64,000 nucleotides of DNA from contig JANCRA010000006.1 of assembly GCA_024362935.1 (NCBI GenBank), positions 32,543,924-32,607,923 of the forward strand, written 5' to 3'. The notes under the pieces were generated by a model. The model was not told the DNA's origin. It was given only the letters and a program-made list of their open reading frames with translations, and did not search any database. Positions 59,401-64,000 of the stretch are shown here, piece after piece. The stretch comes from Setophaga petechia. Lineage: Eukaryota; Chordata; Aves; Passeriformes; Parulidae. Made by a program: the position numbers and the translations under genes. Within the stretch, counting starts at the first letter, position 1. Each line of letters starts with the position of its first letter.

Positions 59401-61826
59401 GAGAAAGGGAGTCTCACCTGGCCAGCAGACCCACGGCATAGTGGCGGGTGTCAGCACAGAGCAGCGTGTCCCAGCCATGCTTGCGTTCCACTGACACCAC
59501 CACATCCTCGTGCTGCATTCGGCAGAGCAGGGACTTCAGGGTGCGCACTGCAAACCTGTGTGCACAGCAAAGCCCAGGTCACACTGCAGCACTGGCTCCT
59601 TGGCAGGCCACGTGGCAGGGACAGGAGGAGTGAGATGGAGCACCTGTTGGGGCTGGTGGCAAGGCCATGCTCTTCCTGGCATTCCTTCCAGAAGGTATCG
59701 ACCTCCTCTGGCATATCCAGAGTGCTGAAGAACACTTGGAAGAGCAGATGCACAAAGAGGCGGGGGAAATACGGCCTCACTACACGTGCGACATGGGGCT
59801 CCTGAAGGATCTTCCACATCACCACGGTTGCCTGCAAGGGACAAAGCCCCCCCTGAGACAGTGCTCAGTGCCCAGGTGTCTGTGTGGCAGGGCCTGAGCG
59901 TGGCAGGGAGAGGCCCGGAGAGACCTTGGCAGGGGAAGCACAGGGCCTGGTGGGCCTGAAGCTGCCCCCGGGCCAGGTTTCAGGCCAGCGCCTGAGGCAG
60001 GGAGATGCAGTGGGGGAAGGAGGATGGAGAGCTCTGGAGAGGTGGCCTTGGGGCCAGCAAAGGTCACTTGCAGAAACTCACAGCCAGGGCAAAGACAGCC
60101 GTTTTGTCCCCATCGGAGGTGCACGTGCTGCGCTCTGGCCAGCTCCCCAGCACATCCAGGAGGATCAGCTGTGCCAGCTCCGCAGTCCTGGCTGAGCCCA
60201 TGACGGTCTTCCACATGGCCATGGCAGCTCTGTGGGGTTAGAGCTCTGTCTCAGGGAGGTCTCAGAAGCGGTACCATGGCCTGGGCAGCAGTGGGGACCT
60301 GAGCTGACTGCCAGCCCTGACTCTGCCCACTGGCCCTCAGTACACAGGCAGCCCAGCCCTGTGGGGACTGGCCCCTGAGGAGCAGGGAGAGTGCATGGCA
60401 GGACGCTGGGGACTGACAAAGGAAGGAGCCAGAGGGCCCTGGAATTCTCTGTGTGTCAGACACCTGGGCCAGGCTGTGCAGGCTGATGGGCTGCTGAGCC
60501 CTGAGCCTTGTGGGCACATGGGCCCCGTACCTGTCACATGATGGGGCCACATGCAGAAGAGCCATCACCACATCAGTGGGCTGTGCCTCTGTCAGATCCA
60601 GAAGGGGCCTGTACAGGTTGTACTCAGGAAACTCATTGGCCACGAGCCACTGGTGGATGTACCTCACCATGGCGGGCACCTGGAGAAGGCGCGGGAGACT
60701 TGGAAAGCTGCCAGGGGCAGTCATGTACCCGGCTGCCCCAGAAAAGTACTTCCCATGCCACGACACTGCCATGGCCTCAAGGCTCACAGTGAGCAGCAGG
60801 CGTGGCTTGGGAGGCCAAGCAATTGCTGGGAGGATGGAAGCCAGGCCACAGGCTGCTTACTTGCTTTGGACTGGAAGGACCCTCCACCACAAGCATATCC
60901 AGCAGGGCAGCACTGCTCGTGGTTTTGAAGATGGGAGGGTAAACTCTGACCACAGTGCCCATGACGCCGGTCTCTTCCTCTCGAATCCTCTTCATGAATT
61001 TGCCAACCATCTGTAGCAGAAGGGCAAGAAGCGAGGGATGTTGCGTTGCATGGAGTGCTGCACACACGGTGCTGGGCTGAGCAGGGACAGCAGGCCCAGC
61101 CCAGGTGGGGGTGGCTGCAGGTACCTGCGCTGTGCTGCGGAAGCGGCCACGGCTGGACTCCTGCTCTTGTGTGCGCTCCAGGGCTGCATCTGGCAAAGAG
61201 CGAGCGCAGCCAGAGCTGAGGGGCTGCGGGACAGGCCGGAGAACACAGCCTGGCCCTGCGCTGCCCAGGCAGGATGCTCCAGGGGGATGGAGCACGGCCA
61301 CTGCAGGGTGTCTGCCCAGGCCCTCTTCCATCCTGTCCCTGGGCACGTCCCCAGGGGATGTAATGGCATGGGATGGCATGGCATGGCATGGCATGGCATG
61401 GCATGGCATGCAATGTCACCAAGTTGGCTGCAGGCACCAACCCTGTGGACCAGCTCTGCCACTCACCCTCCTGTGGCGGCTCAAATGTCTCCTGTGCTGG
61501 GGCAGCTCCAGGGCCTTCTTCCTCCTCCTTCTGCACCCAGGCCAGCTTAGGCACTCTCGGGGGTCTCTGCTCCATGTCTTCTTCATCCCTGTTCCATTCT
61601 GTCCATGGGAACATCCCCAGGAGATGGGATGGGATGCCATGGGATGCAAAGGCACCAAGCTGGCTGCAGGCACCAACCCTGTCGCCCAGCTCTGCCACTC
61701 ACCCTCCTGTGGCGGCTCAAATGGCACCACCTCTTCGGTCTCCTGTGCTGGGGCAGCTCCAGGGCCTTCTTCCTCCTCATCCTGCATCCAGGCCAGCTTG
61801 GGCACTCTCGGGGGTCTCTGCTCCAT
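56498..61826 (-). CDS. MROH-like (maestro HEAT-like repeat) gene, intact
   Basis: Fifteen minus-strand exons: 61703-61826, 61125-61189, 60861-61010, 60531-60679, 60082-60229, 59644-59831, 59418-59555, 59032-59146, 58702-58839, 58332-58508, 58045-58197, 57785-57886, 57312-57414, 56974-57030, 56498-56697. They sum to 2,007 nt, 669 codons including the stop, with AG/GT borders and matching phases at every junction. The product is all-helical: acidic N-terminus (MEQRPPRVPKL, DEEEEGPG), then HEAT-like units such as LLECLDSSECGDSVVQVSSR and PLREAAIRFMG. Family members are HEAT-repeat scaffold proteins; the exact function is unknown. An upstream exon ending near 61840 extends the same frame, so the N-terminus may be longer. 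The gene is shorter than full mammalian MROH proteins. Confidence 0.82.
58914..58939. repeat. CAG microsatellite in an MROH intron
   Basis: A pure (CAG)n run of about eight units. The matching intron of the decayed copy (near 50822) has only three or four units. Confidence 0.85.
61363..61411. repeat. GGCAT pentanucleotide repeat
   Basis: About nine GGCAT units in the intron after the duplicated first exon. A shorter version lies at the equivalent place in the decayed copy (53347-53365). Confidence 0.9.
61467..61575 (-). CDS. Duplicate first coding exon of the MROH gene
   Basis: 109 nt starting ATG and ending in the same phase with the same GTGAGT donor as the exon at 61703-61826. It lacks five codons (15 nt) from the acidic region. 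Because both copies carry the initiator and end in phase 1, either could be used as the first coding exon, but splicing one onto the other would break the frame. Confidence 0.6.
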
Positions 61827-61839
61827 GGCTGTGACTGGA

Positions 61840-62640
61840 TCGTGGCCCAGCAGCGAAGCCAGCCGGTGCCGCTCCTGCAGGGCCTCCTGCGCCTTCCCTG
61901 CGGGCGGGACGCGGCTGTCAGCGCTCGGCCCGGGGCCAGCAACGGCCCCCGAGCGCCCCTCAGCCGCCCCGGGCCGGCCATGCCCAGGCGTTCCGTCTTC
62001 GGAACGCGGCACGGGAGGCTCGGGGCCGGCGGCCGCGCTGCCGAGCGGCGGAGCTCGGGTCGGGGAAGCCGCAGCGGAGGCGGCGGGAGCGGCCGCGCCG
62101 CCTGTGTCCTCCGCGGGCCCCGGGAGGAGCTGGGGCCGGGGCCGGGACTGGACCCTGTGTCGGGTCCGGGGCCGGGCTCGGGCCAGGCCGAGCCGAAGGG
62201 CGGCGATGCCACCCCGGCCCCAGGCACTGATGCCCGCCCAGCAGCGCCGCCGCCAGCACGGCCAGAGCCGGGCGGAGGCGAGACCGCGACGGGACGGCCG
62301 GGGCCGGACACGGGGCAGCCCCGCCCGGGGCTGGGGGCGGGCCGGGAGCATGGCCGGCCCGGCAGGGGAGAGGGAGGCGGGGAGAGGAGGGAGACGCCGG
62401 GCAACGGACCTCGAGAGAAGGGTGCCCGACAGCGGGAAAGGGAGAGAAAGAGAAAGAAAAAGAGGAAGAAAAAGAGAAAGAGTATTCTAAATATCTGTTT
62501 TGCCGCTGCTGCCGTCGCTGCTGCCGCCGCTGCAACTGAAGCACCGGGGCCGTTCGTCCCCGTGTCCGTTCCCCGCTCGCCCCACGAGCCCCACGTTCGA
62601 GCCCCGCGCGCCCCGGGGACAGCCCCTGTGTCTGTCCAAA
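61840..62640 (-). promoter_or_regulatory. CpG-rich promoter region of the MROH gene
   Basis: Very high G+C with dense CpG, directly upstream of the gene's first exon, consistent with a CpG-island promoter. A possible spliced leader exon ends near 61840 after an AG at about 61903. The long frames on both strands here are compositional. Confidence 0.6.
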
Positions 62641-63584
62641 CACGGGAACTTTGCAGCCTTGAGCCCACATGCAGAGCCCTGACTCCTGCACACTGGCACA
62701 GCAATCCCCTCGCTTGCTGCTGGGCATTGTCCTTGCTCAGGGTCAAACACTGTCGGGCCACCTTCCCTTGGGGTAGGATTCCTATCTGACCCCAGCACTG
62801 CATGTGTATCTCCAGTGTTGCCTTCCAGGAAAAACAGGGGAAGGAAAACTGTGTGTGGCTCATGGTATTTTCGAGTGTCTAAAAATCACTAAGTCACCGA
62901 TCTTAGAGGTGCGGTGCATATGCAATTACTGGGATGGAGAAGTGGTGCAAGATAAAAAAGGGGAGCATAGAAATACATAGAGGAAAACATGTTAGATTGT
63001 TTCTTTCATTTTCATTTCACTTCTGGAAAGCTGTTTCAGTTTTCCAGGAATCTTCTCCTGTCTGCTCTTCCCAAGAATCTCTCATGGAGAACAAGGTTAA
63101 GCTTTTGTCACAAGATTTGCCACCAGGAAATTATGCCACTGGTGAAATTTTCATGATGACTGTTTGTGCTGGCTTAGGGCAAATTTTGGGAGGAAAACTC
63201 CAAAAGGGGTTCTTCTAGAAAGCAAGTTCAAGCCACCTCTCCTCCTACTAGTTCAGGAAAAGACTTCCCTCAAGAAAAGTGAAAAAACCCCAGTTTATTT
63301 AACAAGTAAAGTATTCACAAGCATGAAAAATGAATAATATTAAATAAAACCTCTCACAGAGAGGCAAATTCAGAAAGTCCTTTTTGCGGGTTGTAGTTGG
63401 CTCACTCGGTCTCTTTTAAGTCCCTCTGGTGCTGGAATGCAGCACCCCAGACCTTGGTGGGCCACAGGTGTGAGTTGCCGGTGTTTTTCTGGGTTTTCAG
63501 TCCAGAGCAGATTTAAACAGTTCCAAGAAAAAAGCAAAGTCACAGTCTGAGGAACTTCTCTGCCTCAGCTAGCCTAAAACCAAA
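62641..63584. other. No recognised gene
   Basis: Lower-GC DNA between the promoter region and the satellite. A 94-codon plus-strand frame (62934-63218) has no recognisable features. Confidence 0.45.
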
Positions 63585-64000
63585 TTGCTAGACCTGGGCT
63601 GTGAAGGCACAGGGAAATTTCCAAATCTGGGCACTGGCGGTCCCAGCAAACACCAGGTCTGGGTGGTGCTGGACCCAGAACCTGCAGATTTCCAAATTTT
63701 TGCTTTCTTTGCCAGCAAATCACTGGACTTGGGCTGTGCCAGCACCAGGAAGTTTTCAGATCTGGGCACTGGTGCTGCCAGCAAACACCAGATCCGGGTG
63801 ATGTCGTTGCCAGCAACAGAAATCTGCCGGATTTGGGCTCTGCTGGCACCAAGAAATTTCCAAATCTGGGTTCCTATGCAGGAAACACAAGGTGTGGGCA
63901 GTGCCAGACCCAGTAGCAGGAAGCTGCCACAGGGTTTGGATTTCTGTGCCAGTAAATTGACGCACTTGGGCTGTGCCAGAATAGGGAAATATCCAGATCT
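63585..64000 (+). repeat. Tandem satellite at the right edge
   Basis: Repeats of a motif like CTTGGGCTGTGCCAGCACCAGGAAATTTCC recur at about 63593, 63727, 63833 and 63965 (spacing 134, 106 and 132 bp). Between them are related half-units with CCAGCAAACACCAG. The array continues past the window end. Confidence 0.85.

Noticed and set aside
61105..62863. Frames of 390-460 codons on both strands over the CpG-rich region
   Set aside because: High G+C suppresses stop codons; they overlap exons whose frame and splice borders are established.
1..64000. CRISPR arrays, bacterial operons, tRNA or rRNA genes
   Set aside because: Spliced exons, CR1 and LTRs mark vertebrate nuclear DNA; no RNA-gene signatures were seen.

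Overview
This window looks like songbird (passerine) nuclear DNA. The signs are CR1 LINE fragments on both strands, several retroviral LTRs, degenerate CCCTAA-type telomere-like blocks, and two gene families I associate with passerine expansions: PAK-like kinases and maestro HEAT-like repeat (MROH) genes. No tRNA, rRNA or CRISPR array was seen.

Layout. The left edge holds the 5' end of a minus-strand ERVK-type provirus (primer site 67-84, LTR from 90). A plus-strand copy of the 3' end of an MROH gene lies at 2950-3824. It sits inside the left arm of a large inverted duplication (2788-16335, partner 45975-50035). The left arm carries a nearly complete plus-strand endogenous retrovirus at 4771-14250, with both LTRs, a tRNA-His primer site, gag, a readthrough pro-pol, an extra 224-codon ORF between pol and env, and a split env. 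The right arm still has the empty insertion site. The arms also hold an older betaretrovirus-like gag relic.

The centre is a minus-strand PAK-like serine/threonine kinase gene. Its last nine exons (26750 down to 18016) join in one 372-codon frame, including the stop. Upstream are three frame-compatible coiled-coil exons (27942-27221) and five copies of a short acidic, proline-containing exon. Four of those copies lie in near-identical 1.77-kb tandem units (31411-38482), each also carrying an antisense CR1 piece. The gene ends about 10 bases from a telomere-like block.

From 38.9 to 48 kb there is mostly non-coding DNA: one solo-LTR-like segment, a second inverted repeat (42628-43035 with 45560-45974), one unexplained ORF, and the right-arm gag relic. 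From 48987 to 62.6 kb are two minus-strand MROH-like genes in tandem. The downstream copy (48987-53550) has lost its start codon, three splice signals and one exon, and I call it a pseudogene. The upstream copy (56498-61826) has 15 exons that sum exactly to 669 codons, with a duplicated first coding exon and a CpG-rich promoter region. The right edge runs into a tandem satellite.

Order of events inferred: MROH tandem duplication, then inverted duplication of the 3' part of the decayed copy (about 3% divergence in the part I compared by eye), then retroviral insertion into one arm (LTRs differ by 5 substitutions in 465 shared bases, plus one 14-bp indel). All exon boundaries were read by eye from GT/AG signals and frame agreement. 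No alignment or database search was run.
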